Part shown: positions 16,127-23,999 of the stretch, one piece after another | Layout: the number at the start of each line of letters is the position of its first letter | Numbering within the stretch: the stretch's first letter is position 1 | Origin: JAWVEV01 sp033856535 | Lineage (GTDB): Bacteria; Actinomycetota; Thermoleophilia; Miltoncostaeales; Miltoncostaeaceae | NCBI GenBank assembly: GCA_033856535.1 | Contig: JAWVEV010000010.1 | Coordinates: 1 to 36,743 of the forward strand | Direction: 5' to 3' | Length of the DNA stretch: 36,743 nt | Notes under the pieces: generated by a model | What the model was told of the DNA's origin: nothing | The model's database searches: none | What the model saw: the letters and a program-made list of their open reading frames with translations, nothing else | Made by a program: the position numbers and the translations under genes

Positions 16127-16156
16127 TTGCACGCCGTCTGGCCGCCTCGTTAGGTT
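16127..16156 (+). promoter_or_regulatory. Promoter of the secreted repeat protein gene
   Basis: TTGCAC (16127-16132), an 18-nt spacer, and TAGGTT (16151-16156) make a plausible sigma70-type promoter with a predicted start near 16163, leaving a leader of about 50 nt that ends in AAAAGGGG, 5 nt before the TTG start. Confidence 0.45.
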
Positions 16157-16211
16157 CGACCGTAGGGCCGTGCCATCGATCGAGCCCGGGTCGAACAAAA
16201 AAGGGGTTTCA

Positions 16212-17729
16212 TTGACGACAGCACCAGCGACGGCCGCGCCGAGCCGTCCCCGGGCGCGACGCCGAGTCGCGCTCGCCGCCGCCGTGGGCGCCGCTGCCAC
16301 ATTGGGCCTTGCCGGCCAGGCGTCCGCTGCGACTTTCACGTATCCAAACAACAACACCTTCGACCACAACGCCCACGACTGGGAGTCGAGCGAGGCCACC
16401 TGCACGGCGGCCCTGCTCCCCGGAAATCCGCTCTGCTCCGCCGCCAACAACTTCGACAGCTCCCTGGGCCTCCCGGGCGGCTCGCTGCAGTCGCGCTACG
16501 GCACGATCGTGGGTGCCGTGGGCGAGGTCGAGGCCGAGGCCCAGACCACCTGGTCCAGCACCTTCACCTACGCCGAGGGCGCCGTGCACATGGCGGCCTT
16601 CAGCTACGACCGGCGGGCACAGCTGATCCCGCTCATCAACCTGGGCGCCGCACAGTCACTCGTGCAGCTCACGGACCTCACCTCCGGCACGACCTCCGTC
16701 CTCGTCCCGCCGGACGATCCGAAGTTCACGCCGCTGCTTCCCGCCGACGCCAAGTTCGAGAACGTCACGGTCAACGTGAACCCGAACCTGTTCGTCACGG
16801 GCCACCAGTACAAGATCGAGATCCGGACCTTCTTCCGCGGCCTCCTGTCCCTGCTCGGCGGCCAGCAGGTCAACTACGACAACGTGATCCTCACCGTCGA
16901 CGCTGATCCGGGTCCCGGCGGCGGCACGAGCACCGGGCCGCGAGGCCCGCGCCAGGTCCTGCCGGGCGCGGGGGGCCTCGGCGCCTGCACCACGGACAGC
17001 CGTGAGGTCCCGCAGCCGGCCAAGGGCCGCGGGAACCCGGGCAAGGTCACGCTCAGCGCCGGCCAGCTGCTCATCAACCAGCGGATCTCGCAGGCCGCCG
17101 TGCGCCGCGTGAACGCGACCATCGACCGCATCACCAAGGGCCTCACCGGCAACGACATCCGCGACTGCGCGCTGTCGGCGGACGACTTCAACGGTGGTTT
17201 CGTGACCGCGCTCCTCGGTCCCGAGCCGGCCGGCCCCGCCACCGCGGTCGGCAAGCCGCGCCCGGTGCCGAAGCGTCAGCAGCAGGCCCGCGACCCCGCC
17301 TCGGTCAAGCTCGAGCGGACGCAGCTGATCATCTCCCAGCGCATCGCCCAGGCGGCCGTGCGCCGTGTCAACGCCGCCACGAAGCGGTTCAACGCCCTGA
17401 CCGCCGGCGACTTCCAGCTCGGCACGCTCGACGCGACCCCGCTGGCGACCGACATGCGTCGCCTGCTCGGCGGCGGCGCGCCGACCAACGCGGCCGGCTC
17501 GACGGCGTTCAAGCCGATCACGACGGCCCCGGCCGGCGCTCGCAACCCGGGCGCGGTCAAGCTGACCAAGAACCAGCTGCTCATCAACCAGCGCATCTCG
17601 CAGGCCGCGGTGCGCCGGATCAACCACCTGCAGGCCCAGCTCGCCTCGGGCATCACGGGCAAGCAGATCGTCGACGGCTCGATCACGCGGGCGAACCTGA
17701 CCCCGCCGGTCCAGACCGGGCAGCCGTAA
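16212..17729 (+). CDS. Secreted protein with three copies of a helical repeat
   Basis: A 505-residue exported protein. The TTG start at 16212 is chosen because AAAAGGGG precedes it and a typical signal peptide follows (RPRARRRVALAAAVGAAATL to AGQASAA, cleavage near residue 38). Residues 40-240 form a Gly/Asn-rich, beta-type domain (NNFDSSLGLPGGSLQSRYG, QVNYDNVILTVD) with two Cys, like jelly-roll surface proteins. A Pro/Gly linker leads to three repeats of about 43 residues at roughly 274-316, 360-402 and 444-488, with core QLLINQRISQAAVRRVN followed by a Leu/Thr-Gly turn (GLTGNDI). The repeats are spaced 84-86 residues apart. No family is recognised; the repeats suggest a surface-binding or self-association module. 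A strong terminator follows. Confidence 0.82.
   Translation: MTTAPATAAPSRPRARRRVALAAAVGAAATLGLAGQASAATFTYPNNNTFDHNAHDWESSEATCTAALLPGNPLCSAANNFDSSLGLPGGSLQSRYGTIVGAVGEVEAEAQTTWSSTFTYAEGAVHMAAFSYDRRAQLIPLINLGAAQSLVQLTDLTSGTTSVLVPPDDPKFTPLLPADAKFENVTVNVNPNLFVTGHQYKIEIRTFFRGLLSLLGGQQVNYDNVILTVDADPGPGGGTSTGPRGPRQVLPGAGGLGACTTDSREVPQPAKGRGNPGKVTLSAGQLLINQRISQAAVRRVNATIDRITKGLTGNDIRDCALSADDFNGGFVTALLGPEPAGPATAVGKPRPVPKRQQQARDPASVKLERTQLIISQRIAQAAVRRVNAATKRFNALTAGDFQLGTLDATPLATDMRRLLGGGAPTNAAGSTAFKPITTAPAGARNPGAVKLTKNQLLINQRISQAAVRRINHLQAQLASGITGKQIVDGSITRANLTPPVQTGQP
17031..17669 (+). repeat. Three imperfect in-frame repeats in the secreted protein gene
   Basis: Copies begin near 17031, 17289 and 17541 and are each about 130 bp. 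Copies 1 and 3 are closest: both encode NQLLINQRISQAAVRR-like segments, with long nearly identical DNA (for example CTGCTCATCAACCAGCG in both). Copy 2 is more diverged (LIISQRIAQAAVRRVNA). Intervening segments are Pro/Gly-rich and unlike one another, so duplication affected only the module. Confidence 0.8.
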
Positions 17730-17756
17730 CGGGCTCGTTCTGACCTGAGACACGCC

Positions 17757-17789
17757 GAGGGCGCCGGACTCTCCCTGTCCGGCGCCCTC
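17757..17789 (+). terminator. Strong hairpin terminator after the secreted repeat protein gene
   Basis: A perfect 12-bp inverted repeat (GAGGGCGCCGGA, 9-nt loop, TCCGGCGCCCTC) begins 28 nt after the stop codon. The 182 bp from here to the convergent gene (17790-17971) contain no ORF or recognised RNA; only short GC-rich inverted repeats such as CCCGCCGCGCGGG are visible. Confidence 0.7.
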
Positions 17790-17971
17790 GCGCGGTGTGC
17801 CGTGACCCAAGGTGGCGGCCGCCGAGCCCCCTCAGGGAGGAACAGGGCTCCAACGACCGCCGTGGCGAATTGTGCGCCGCGGCGGGCTGGAAAACCCCCG
17901 CCGCGCGGGTGGTCTCCGTAGAACCTTTTGGGGGGTTTGATCGCGCCGACTCTGGCGACGGCCCCGGAGGT

Positions 17972-19321
17972 TCAGGGGGTCGCGGCCCGGATCGACGCGC
18001 GCTCCAGCAGGCGCGCCGGCGCGGCCTCGTGGGCCAGGTCGCACACCCCGATCTCGACCCGCGCCGCCCGCAGCGCCGCCGGCCCGGCGCCGGCCAGCGC
18101 GTCGCGCAGGCGGGCGATCGCGCGCTCCGCGTCGGCGGGCTCGCACTCCGGCAGGAGCCAGGCGAGATGCCCGTCGCCGAGGCGTGCGACCACGTCCGAC
18201 GCGCGGGCGACCCGGCCCGCGATCCGCGCGGCCTCCAGGCGGTCGCCCGCGGCCAGCGCGGCGGGCGCCGGCCGCACGTCCACCACGGCCAGGCACAGGT
18301 TGTAGCCCCGGCGCCGGGCGCGGGCGATCTCCTCCTCGAGGCGCCGCGCCAGCCCGGCTCGGGTGTAGAGCCCGGTGGGTGCGTCCACCAGGGCGTCTTC
18401 CGCCGGCCGGCGGTGGGCCGCCCCCGCGACGAGCAGCTCGGCCAGGCGGGCCAGGGCGCTCTCGCAGCCCGGCTCCAGCGCCTCGTCGTCGCGCGCGAGG
18501 ACGCCGACCACGCCCACCGGCCGGCCGTCGGCGATCAGCGGCGCGGCGGCCCCGGCGTGCCAGCTCCGGGCGAGCTCGGCCGCGATCGGCCCGCCCAGGG
18601 TGGCGTAGGCCAGCGGCGGGCAGGGGGCCCCGGTCGCGAAGGCCCGCGCCAGCGGCGTCTCGGCGTCGAGCGGGACGTCGGCCGGGGCGTCGAGCGCCGC
18701 CGGGGCGTCCTCGGGGCCGCCGGCCGCCACCCGGCGCAGGCTCCCCCCGGGCCCCAGAGTGAACACCACCCCGCAGTCGGCTCCGAGCATGGTCGCCGCC
18801 TCGGTGGCGGCGATCGCGCAGAGTTCCTCGGCGCCCGCGCCGCGGGCCACCGCGGCCGCGGCGCGCCCCAGGGCCGCCTCCTCGCGCAGCCGGGCGTGGG
18901 CGCGGCGGTCGCTCTCGCGGCGGGCGGTCACGTCGCGGGTGGCGCTCGACAGCCCCACCACCCGCCCGCTCGTGTCGCGCTCGGGCTCGATCCGCGTCTC
19001 GAGGTGCGCCCAGCCGCCGTCGACGCGCCGGCCGCGGAAGGCCACGGTCTGGCCGTGCCCCGCGCCGGCGCCGGCGTGCTCCAGGCGGACCGCCACGATC
19101 GAGCGGTCGTCGGGGTGGGCCAGGTCGGTCAGGCGCCGGCCGAGCAGGGTCGCGGGCGTCCAGCCGAGCAGGCGGACCGCCGCGTCGTTCACCCGCGAGA
19201 AGGTGCCGTCGAGCTCGAGCCGCGCGATCAGGTCCGGGCTCTCGGCGACCGCCGCGCCGGCCGGCGCGGCCCGCGTGCCTCCGGCGCGCAGCCGCGCCCG
19301 CCGTCCCTCCAGGTCCGCCAT
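17972..19321 (-). CDS. PAS-GAF protein with degenerate GGDEF domain
   Basis: A 449-residue soluble signalling protein. An N-terminal PAS domain (about 28-130: DLIARLELDGTFSRVNDAA, LLGWTPATLLGRRLTDLAHP, then a PAC segment LSSATRDVTARRESDRR) is followed by a GAF domain (about 140-300) and a GGDEF-type domain (about 310-445) recognisable from DAPTGLYTRAGLARRLEEEI. The catalytic loop that should read GGDEF is GDGHL (VARLGDGHLAWLLPE), losing the acidic residues needed for metal and GTP chemistry, so diguanylate cyclase activity is unlikely. It may be a ligand-binding or protein-interaction receptor. ATG at 19321 with GGAGGCGGA upstream. It lies 44 bp downstream of a small membrane-protein gene, probably in one operon. 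Confidence 0.88.
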   Translation of the reverse strand: MADLEGRRARLRAGGTRAAPAGAAVAESPDLIARLELDGTFSRVNDAAVRLLGWTPATLLGRRLTDLAHPDDRSIVAVRLEHAGAGAGHGQTVAFRGRRVDGGWAHLETRIEPERDTSGRVVGLSSATRDVTARRESDRRAHARLREEAALGRAAAAVARGAGAEELCAIAATEAATMLGADCGVVFTLGPGGSLRRVAAGGPEDAPAALDAPADVPLDAETPLARAFATGAPCPPLAYATLGGPIAAELARSWHAGAAAPLIADGRPVGVVGVLARDDEALEPGCESALARLAELLVAGAAHRRPAEDALVDAPTGLYTRAGLARRLEEEIARARRRGYNLCLAVVDVRPAPAALAAGDRLEAARIAGRVARASDVVARLGDGHLAWLLPECEPADAERAIARLRDALAGAGPAALRAARVEIGVCDLAHEAAPARLLERASIRAATP

Positions 19322-19365
19322 TCCGCCTCCGTGCGGTCAGCCGGCCGGGGCGGCCGGGATGGGAC

Positions 19366-19536
19366 TCAGCTCGGCCCCGGGCCCGGGGCGGCGGGCGTCA
19401 GCGGCGGCAGGGCGCCCGCGCGGGGCGTGCCGACGCCGCGGGACAGCCCCGCGGACCATCGGCAGGCACGGACCACCAGGGCCACGAACCCCGAATAGGC
19501 GAGCACTCCGATCGATGTCCAGCCCCACCACGACAC
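19366..19536 (-). CDS. Small single-pass membrane protein upstream of the PAS-GAF gene
   Basis: A 56-residue ORF with GTG start, strong site GGAGGAG about 6 nt upstream, and a promoter just before it. A Trp-rich N-terminus (MSWWGWTSIG) leads into one hydrophobic helix (VLAYSGFVALVV) and a basic, Pro/Gly-rich cytoplasmic tail (RACRWSAGLSRG onward). There is no recognised homolog. The position directly ahead of the PAS-GAF gene suggests that it could anchor or regulate that soluble receptor; this is inference. Support for a real gene comes from the promoter, ribosome site, and membrane pattern. Confidence 0.6.
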   Translation of the reverse strand: MSWWGWTSIGVLAYSGFVALVVRACRWSAGLSRGVGTPRAGALPPLTPAAPGPGPS

Positions 19537-19576
19537 GCCCGCTCCTCCAGACGCCGTCGAGCCGAACCCTCACCGG

Positions 19577-19605
19577 AATCTAGCGCCCGTCTCGCATCGC
19601 GGCAA
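19577..19605 (-). promoter_or_regulatory. Sigma70-type promoter of the small protein / PAS-GAF operon
   Basis: On the minus strand TTGCCG (19600-19605), a 17-nt spacer, and TAGATT (19577-19582). Predicted start near 19570, about 34 nt ahead of the GTG at 19536. Confidence 0.55.
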
Positions 19606-19637
19606 CGCGCCCGCCCGCACCGTGCGGCAGCGCGCCG

Positions 19638-20027
19638 TCATGGCTCGAGCTTGACGCCCTCCTCGACCTTCACCGGCGTCGGCGCGTCGAGCTTGACGCC
19701 CTCGTGCACCGTCGCGGCGGCGGCCGGGGCGGCCGACGCCGAGGCCGGGGTCTCGCCCTCGGGGACCGGCCGGGGGCCGTCCTCCATGTAGACCCAGACC
19801 CGCTCCCCGCAGTCCGGGCACGTGGGCAGCACGCCGCGGTTCATGATCTGGAACTGGCAGGTGACGCACCGGTAGCGGCCCGGCACCTTCTGGCCGGCGA
19901 GGTAACAGGGCCGGCCGAGGCGGCGCTCGGCCTCCTCGACGCCCTCGCGGGCGCTGACGGCCGGCTTGGATCCCCGGCCCGGGGGTCCGCTGCCGCTGCC
20001 CGTGCGCTGCGGGGGAAGACTTGACAT
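19638..20027 (-). CDS. Zinc-ribbon protein with duplicated EGVKL tail
   Basis: A 129-residue small protein. A disordered N-terminus rich in Gly, Ser and Pro is followed by a helix (REGVEEAERRLGRP) and a zinc ribbon with Cys54, Cys57, Cys70 and Cys73 (RCVTCQFQ then TCPDCGERVWVY). An Ala/Pro linker ends in two copies of EGVKL(D/E) separated by 14 residues. The ribbon resembles the zinc-ribbon proteins often found in actinobacteria with unknown targets; a role in protein or nucleic-acid binding is likely but unproven. ATG at 20027 with AGGAGG 4-5 nt upstream. It is divergent from nadE across 180 bp. Confidence 0.78.
   Translation of the reverse strand: MSSLPPQRTGSGSGPPGRGSKPAVSAREGVEEAERRLGRPCYLAGQKVPGRYRCVTCQFQIMNRGVLPTCPDCGERVWVYMEDGPRPVPEGETPASASAAPAAAATVHEGVKLDAPTPVKVEEGVKLEP
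19645..19703. repeat. 17-bp direct repeat encoding the EGVKL tails
   Basis: TCGAGCTTGACGCCCTC occurs at 19645-19661 and again at 19687-19703, exactly 42 bp apart (14 codons), inside the zinc-ribbon gene. The spacing keeps frame, so each copy encodes EGVKL(D/E). Confidence 0.85.
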
Positions 20028-20207
20028 GTGGCCTCCTGCGCGCCCGGAGCGGGGGCTCGGGCGCCTCGTTGGTGCGTCTCCGAGAGGCGCGGCCCGGTGG
20101 GCGGGGCAGCCGCCGAAAGGGCGCTATCGTCCTCTCGGGTCCAGCCTATCGCGCCGCCCCGGTCCGGCGACGCGGGACCCCCGGTCCACCGCGGTGGGAG
20201 CACGAGC

Positions 20208-21917
20208 GTGCGGGTCGCCCTGGCACAGATCAACACGGTGGTGGGCGACATCGCCGGCAACGCGCGGCGCGTCTCGGACGCGCTCGAGGCCGCGGCGTCG
20301 GTCGGCGCCGACATCGCCCTGGTGCCCGAGTTGGCCCTGACCGGCTACCCGCCGGAGGACCTCCTGCTGCGGCCGGGCTTCGCGCGCGAGGCTCAGCGCG
20401 CCCTGCGCGAGGTGGCCGCCGGGGCGCCGCGCGGGCTGGTGGGCGTGATCGGCGCCGTCCAGTGGGACGGCGACTGCTACAACACCGCCGCCCTGGTGGC
20501 CGACGGGCGCGTGCAGGCCGTCTACCGCAAGCGCTACCTGCCGAACTACGGCGTCTTCGACGAGGCGCGTTACTTCCAGGCCGGCACGGTGCCGCTCTCG
20601 GTGGAGATCCGAGGCGCGCGCGTGGGCGTCGTCGTCTGCGAGGACATCTGGTACCCGGGGCCGATCTCGGGGGACCTCGCGACGGCGCGGCTCGACCTGG
20701 TGTGCTGCCTGTCCGCCTCGCCGTACCACGTCGGCAAGGGCGCCCGGCGCGAGGGGATGCTGGCCACCCGCGCCAGCGACTGCTCGGCGGCGCTCGCCTT
20801 CTGCAACCAGGTGGGCGGCCAGGACGAGCTGCTCTTCGACGGCCGCTCGGTGGTGCTGGACGCCTCGGGCGAGGTCGTGGCGCGCGCGCCGCAGTTCGAG
20901 GAGCACCTGCTGATCGCCGACGTCGAGCCCTCGCTCTCCGCCCGCCGGCGCCTGCGCGAGCCGCTGGTGCGACGGCTGGACCCGCCGGACCTCGACCCGC
21001 TGCCGGCGATCGCCGTGGCCCCGCCGAGCAACGGCTCGGTCCCGCCGCCCTCGCCGGCCGCCCCGACCCTGGAGGCCCCGGCCGAGCTGTGGTCCGCGGT
21101 GGTGCTCGGGCTGCGCGACTACGTCGACAAGAACGGCTTCCCGGGCGTGGTGCTCGGCCTGTCGGGCGGGATCGACTCGGCCGTGACCGCCGCGCTCGCG
21201 GCCGACGCGCTGGGGCCGTCCCGCGTGACCGGCGTCGCGATGCCGTCCCGGTACTCCGCGGTCGAGAGCCTCGGGGGGGCCGAGGCGCTGGCCGAGGCCC
21301 TCGGCATCCGGCTGATCGAGCTCCCGATCGCCGCGGTGGTCGCCGCCTTCGAGGAGACCCTCGCCGAGGCATTCGCCGGCCGCGAGCCCGACATCACCGA
21401 GGAGAACCTTCAGGCCCGCGCCCGCGGCACGCTGCTGATGGCGCTCTCCAACAAGCACGGATCGCTCGTTCTCGCCACGGGGAACAAGAGCGAGATCTCG
21501 GTGGGCTACAGCACCCTCTACGGCGACATGGTCGGCGGCTTCGCCCCCTTGCGCGACCTCTCGAAGACCTGGGTCTACCGCTTGGCCCGCTGGCGCAACG
21601 ACTCCGAGGGGCGCGAGGTGATCCCCGAGGAGACGATCGAGCGCCCGCCGACGGCCGAGCTGCGACCCGACCAGCTCGACACGGACTCGCTTCCTCCCTA
21701 TGACCTTCTGGACCGCATCCTGGAGGGATACGTGGAGCAGGACCTGGACGCCGGCGAGCTGGTGGCGCGCGGGCTCCCGGAGGACGTCGTGGCGCGCGTG
21801 ATCCGCATGGTCGACCGCGCGGAGTACAAGCGGCGCCAGGGACCGATCGGGATCAAGGTGACGGCGCGGGCCTTCGGCAAGGACCGCCGCATGCCGATCA
21901 CCAACCGGTATTCCTGA
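20208..21917 (+). CDS. nadE: Glutamine-dependent NAD+ synthetase
   Basis: A 569-residue two-domain enzyme that makes NAD+ from nicotinate adenine dinucleotide, ATP and glutamine. The N-terminal nitrilase-type amidase carries the triad Glu41 (VPELALTGYPPEDLLL), Lys108 (YRKRYLPNYGVFDE) and Cys144 (VVCEDIWYPGP). The C-terminal synthetase has the pyrophosphate loop SGGIDSAVTAALA (from residue 319), ATGNKSEISVGYSTLYGD, and the closing segment EYKRRQGPIGIKVT, RRMPITNRYS. Length and layout are those of bacterial glutamine-dependent NadE. The GTG at 20208 is preferred because GGGAG lies 7 nt upstream and the nitrilase fold begins at once. It leads a run of genes nadE-subtilase-YciI spaced by 4 nt or overlapping. 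Confidence 0.96.
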   Translation: MRVALAQINTVVGDIAGNARRVSDALEAAASVGADIALVPELALTGYPPEDLLLRPGFAREAQRALREVAAGAPRGLVGVIGAVQWDGDCYNTAALVADGRVQAVYRKRYLPNYGVFDEARYFQAGTVPLSVEIRGARVGVVVCEDIWYPGPISGDLATARLDLVCCLSASPYHVGKGARREGMLATRASDCSAALAFCNQVGGQDELLFDGRSVVLDASGEVVARAPQFEEHLLIADVEPSLSARRRLREPLVRRLDPPDLDPLPAIAVAPPSNGSVPPPSPAAPTLEAPAELWSAVVLGLRDYVDKNGFPGVVLGLSGGIDSAVTAALAADALGPSRVTGVAMPSRYSAVESLGGAEALAEALGIRLIELPIAAVVAAFEETLAEAFAGREPDITEENLQARARGTLLMALSNKHGSLVLATGNKSEISVGYSTLYGDMVGGFAPLRDLSKTWVYRLARWRNDSEGREVIPEETIERPPTAELRPDQLDTDSLPPYDLLDRILEGYVEQDLDAGELVARGLPEDVVARVIRMVDRAEYKRRQGPIGIKVTARAFGKDRRMPITNRYS

Positions 21918-21921
21918 GGCG

Positions 21922-23667
21922 ATGAGGTCGCTCCGCCCCTTCCTGGGGGTCGCCGTCGTCGCGGCGGCCGCCGCGCTGGCGCCGGCCGCCGCCGCGGCCG
22001 TGCCGGCCAAGGCGCCCGACCCCGCCTCGCCGGCCACCTCCGACAGCGCCCCCTACGGCACCTTCGGCCGGACCCTGCCCGGCCGGGCGCGGCTGATGGT
22101 CACGTTCCTCGACAGCCCGCGCGCGGCCGTCGCGCGCAGGCGCCTGGCGCCGCTCGGCGAGGCCGAGCCGCTGCTCCCGGAGGCCGGCATCTGGATCGTC
22201 GACCCGGACCGGTTCGGTGAGGCGCGCGAGCGCGCCCTCGCGCTGCCGCGCGTGGCCGGCGTCGAGTGGTCGCTCGCGCGCGGCGGCCAGGCCCGGGCGC
22301 GGCCGGAGCCGCCGGACCCGCTCCCCGGCGCGCCGGTGATCGACGACCCGCTCTATGACCCCGGCGTGCAGTGGGGCCTCTTCCGCGGGCCCACCTGGCG
22401 GCCCGAGCTGGCCGGGATCACGTCGCGCCCGCGCATCGCGATCCTCGACACCGGCATCGACGCCAACCACGAGGAGTGGGCGTCCGACCCCGGCGCCCTG
22501 GTGGCGCCGCGCAGCACGGTGCGCGATTCCGCGGACGTCTCGGACTGGAGCACCACCGGCCACGGCACCCACGTCGCCGGCATCGCCGCCGCCCCCGCCA
22601 ACGGAATCGGGATCGTCGGCGTGGCGCCGGCGCGCTCCGGGACGGCCGAGGTGATCCCGGTGCAGATCACCGACCCGGTCGGCAACAGCGACGACGAGAG
22701 CATGATCCGCGGCATACGTTGGGCGGTCCGCAACGGCGCCCGGGTGATCAACATCTCCTCGGGCGGCGAGGGGTACACGCGCGCCTTCCGGGACACGGTC
22801 TACTGGGCCACCGGGCGGGGCGCGCTGATCGTGGCCGCGGTCGGCAACGAGGGCGACTCGATCAACACGCTCAACTACCCCGCGGCCTTCCCGAAGGTGG
22901 TCGGCGTGGGCGCCCAGTGCGACGGCGAGGTCAGCGTCGACTGCCCCGAGCCCTACGGCCCGGCGCTCTTCTCGAACCACAACCGCTCGGTCGACGTGAT
23001 CGCCCCGGGCGTCGACATCGTCTCGACCGTCCCGATCGCGGTCGAGGATCGCGACCAGACCCCCGGCTACGCCTCCAAGACCGGCACCTCGATGGCCGCG
23101 CCCTACGTCACCGGCGTCGCCGCGCTGATCCAGGCGGCGAACGGCAACCGGCTCAGCCCGTACCAGGTGCTGCGCCAGCTGGTGAACACGGCGATCGACA
23201 CCGGCAAGCGCGGCCTCGACCGCCAGAGCGGCTACGGGATCGTCAACCCGCGCGCGGCGGTCACGCTGCGCGCTCCGGCCGATGACCCGGACGAGGTCAA
23301 CGACGACATCAAGTTCATCGGCGAGGGCCAGCGCGCGAAGGAGCAGGAGCCGATCCAGCGGATCGAGGCCCGGGTGGACGTGGCCGACGACCGCGAGGAC
23401 GTCTACCCGGTGGTCCTGCAGAAGGGCCAGCGGCTCGACGTGACGCTGACGCACCCGCGCGGCGACCTGCGCCTCTACCTGTGGCGCGCCGGCACGGCGA
23501 CGGTCTCGACGGCCGGCGGGAACGGCGATCGCAACGTGCTGCGCTACGACGAGGGCGAGGGGCGCAAGTCGGTGCGCATGCGCGCCCCGCGAAGCGGCCG
23601 GTACTTCGTGAACGTGTACGCCCTGCGAGGATCCTCGGACTACACCCTGACCGTGGAGAGATCGTGA
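21922..23667 (+). CDS. Secreted subtilisin-like serine protease (S8) with C-terminal PPC domain
   Basis: A 581-residue exported protease. Signal peptide at residues 1-27 (Ala-rich, ends AAAAAVPA), then an inhibitor-I9-like propeptide region (about 55-125), then the S8 domain with Asp176 (AILDTGID), His214 (GHGTHVAG), oxyanion Asn309 (AVGNEGDS) and Ser390 (GTSMAAPYVTG). The C-terminus (about 470-580; RLDVTLTHPRGDLRLYLW, GRYFVNVYA, SDYTLTV) is a pre-peptidase C-terminal beta domain. All catalytic residues are intact, so active extracellular proteolysis is expected. The ATG is 4 nt after the nadE stop; its TGA overlaps the next gene's GTG. The link with nadE is probably only positional. Confidence 0.94.
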   Translation: MRSLRPFLGVAVVAAAAALAPAAAAAVPAKAPDPASPATSDSAPYGTFGRTLPGRARLMVTFLDSPRAAVARRRLAPLGEAEPLLPEAGIWIVDPDRFGEARERALALPRVAGVEWSLARGGQARARPEPPDPLPGAPVIDDPLYDPGVQWGLFRGPTWRPELAGITSRPRIAILDTGIDANHEEWASDPGALVAPRSTVRDSADVSDWSTTGHGTHVAGIAAAPANGIGIVGVAPARSGTAEVIPVQITDPVGNSDDESMIRGIRWAVRNGARVINISSGGEGYTRAFRDTVYWATGRGALIVAAVGNEGDSINTLNYPAAFPKVVGVGAQCDGEVSVDCPEPYGPALFSNHNRSVDVIAPGVDIVSTVPIAVEDRDQTPGYASKTGTSMAAPYVTGVAALIQAANGNRLSPYQVLRQLVNTAIDTGKRGLDRQSGYGIVNPRAAVTLRAPADDPDEVNDDIKFIGEGQRAKEQEPIQRIEARVDVADDREDVYPVVLQKGQRLDVTLTHPRGDLRLYLWRAGTATVSTAGGNGDRNVLRYDEGEGRKSVRMRAPRSGRYFVNVYALRGSSDYTLTVERS

Positions 23668-23951
23668 GCACCGGCCGTCACCTGGTCCTGTTCTACGACT
23701 ACGTCGAGGACGTGGTCGAGCGGCGGGAGCCGCACCGCGCCGAGCACCTCGAGCGCATCCGGGCGGCCGTCGCGGACGGGAGCATGCGGATGGCCGGCGC
23801 CCTCGGCGACCCGCCGACCGGGGGCGCGCTGGTGTTCCACGACGTCGGCGAGGAGGCGATCGCCGCGTTCGCCGAGGGCGACCCCTACGTGCGCGCGGGA
23901 CTGGTCACCGCCTGGCGGATCGTCCCGTGGGCGGTGGTGGCCTCGACCTGA
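23664..23951 (+). CDS. YciI-like protein
   Basis: A 95-residue protein of the YCII family (ferredoxin-like dimeric alpha/beta fold): HLVLFYDYVEDVVERREPHR with the conserved His, AGALGDPPTGGALVF, then FAEGDPYVRAGLVTAWRIVPW with the conserved Asp. Family members are small, mostly uncharacterised, and sometimes act as muconolactone-isomerase-like enzymes or dehalogenases. The GTG overlaps the subtilase TGA (GTGA), with GGAGAG close upstream, so it is coupled to that gene. The substrate is unknown. Confidence 0.88.
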   Translation: MSTGRHLVLFYDYVEDVVERREPHRAEHLERIRAAVADGSMRMAGALGDPPTGGALVFHDVGEEAIAAFAEGDPYVRAGLVTAWRIVPWAVVAST

Positions 23952-23986
23952 CGGTCGGCGGCAGGCGCCGCGCCGCCGCCCTGCTC

Positions 23987-23992
23987 TAGGCT
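23987..23992 (+). promoter_or_regulatory. -10 element for a leaderless transcript (acuC)
   Basis: TAGGCT ends 7 nt before the GTG at 24000; no Shine-Dalgarno sequence is present. Confidence 0.45.
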
Positions 23993-23999
23993 TTCCGGC

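Noticed and set aside
17790..17971. Structured RNA in the gap before the PAS-GAF gene
   Set aside because: Short GC-rich inverted repeats are present but no conserved riboswitch core was recognised, and chance pairing is common at this composition.
17795..19498. Open frame of 567 codons on the plus strand
   Set aside because: Antisense to the PAS-GAF gene; no ribosome site and no recognisable domain.
20125..20130. TATCGT as a nadE -10 element
   Set aside because: Identical to the rsgA -10 hexamer, but no -35 element is found at the right distance and the leader would be about 70 nt, so it is not listed.
20124..22037. Open frame of 637 codons on the minus strand
   Set aside because: Antisense to nadE, whose motifs are unambiguous; composition is that of a shadow frame.
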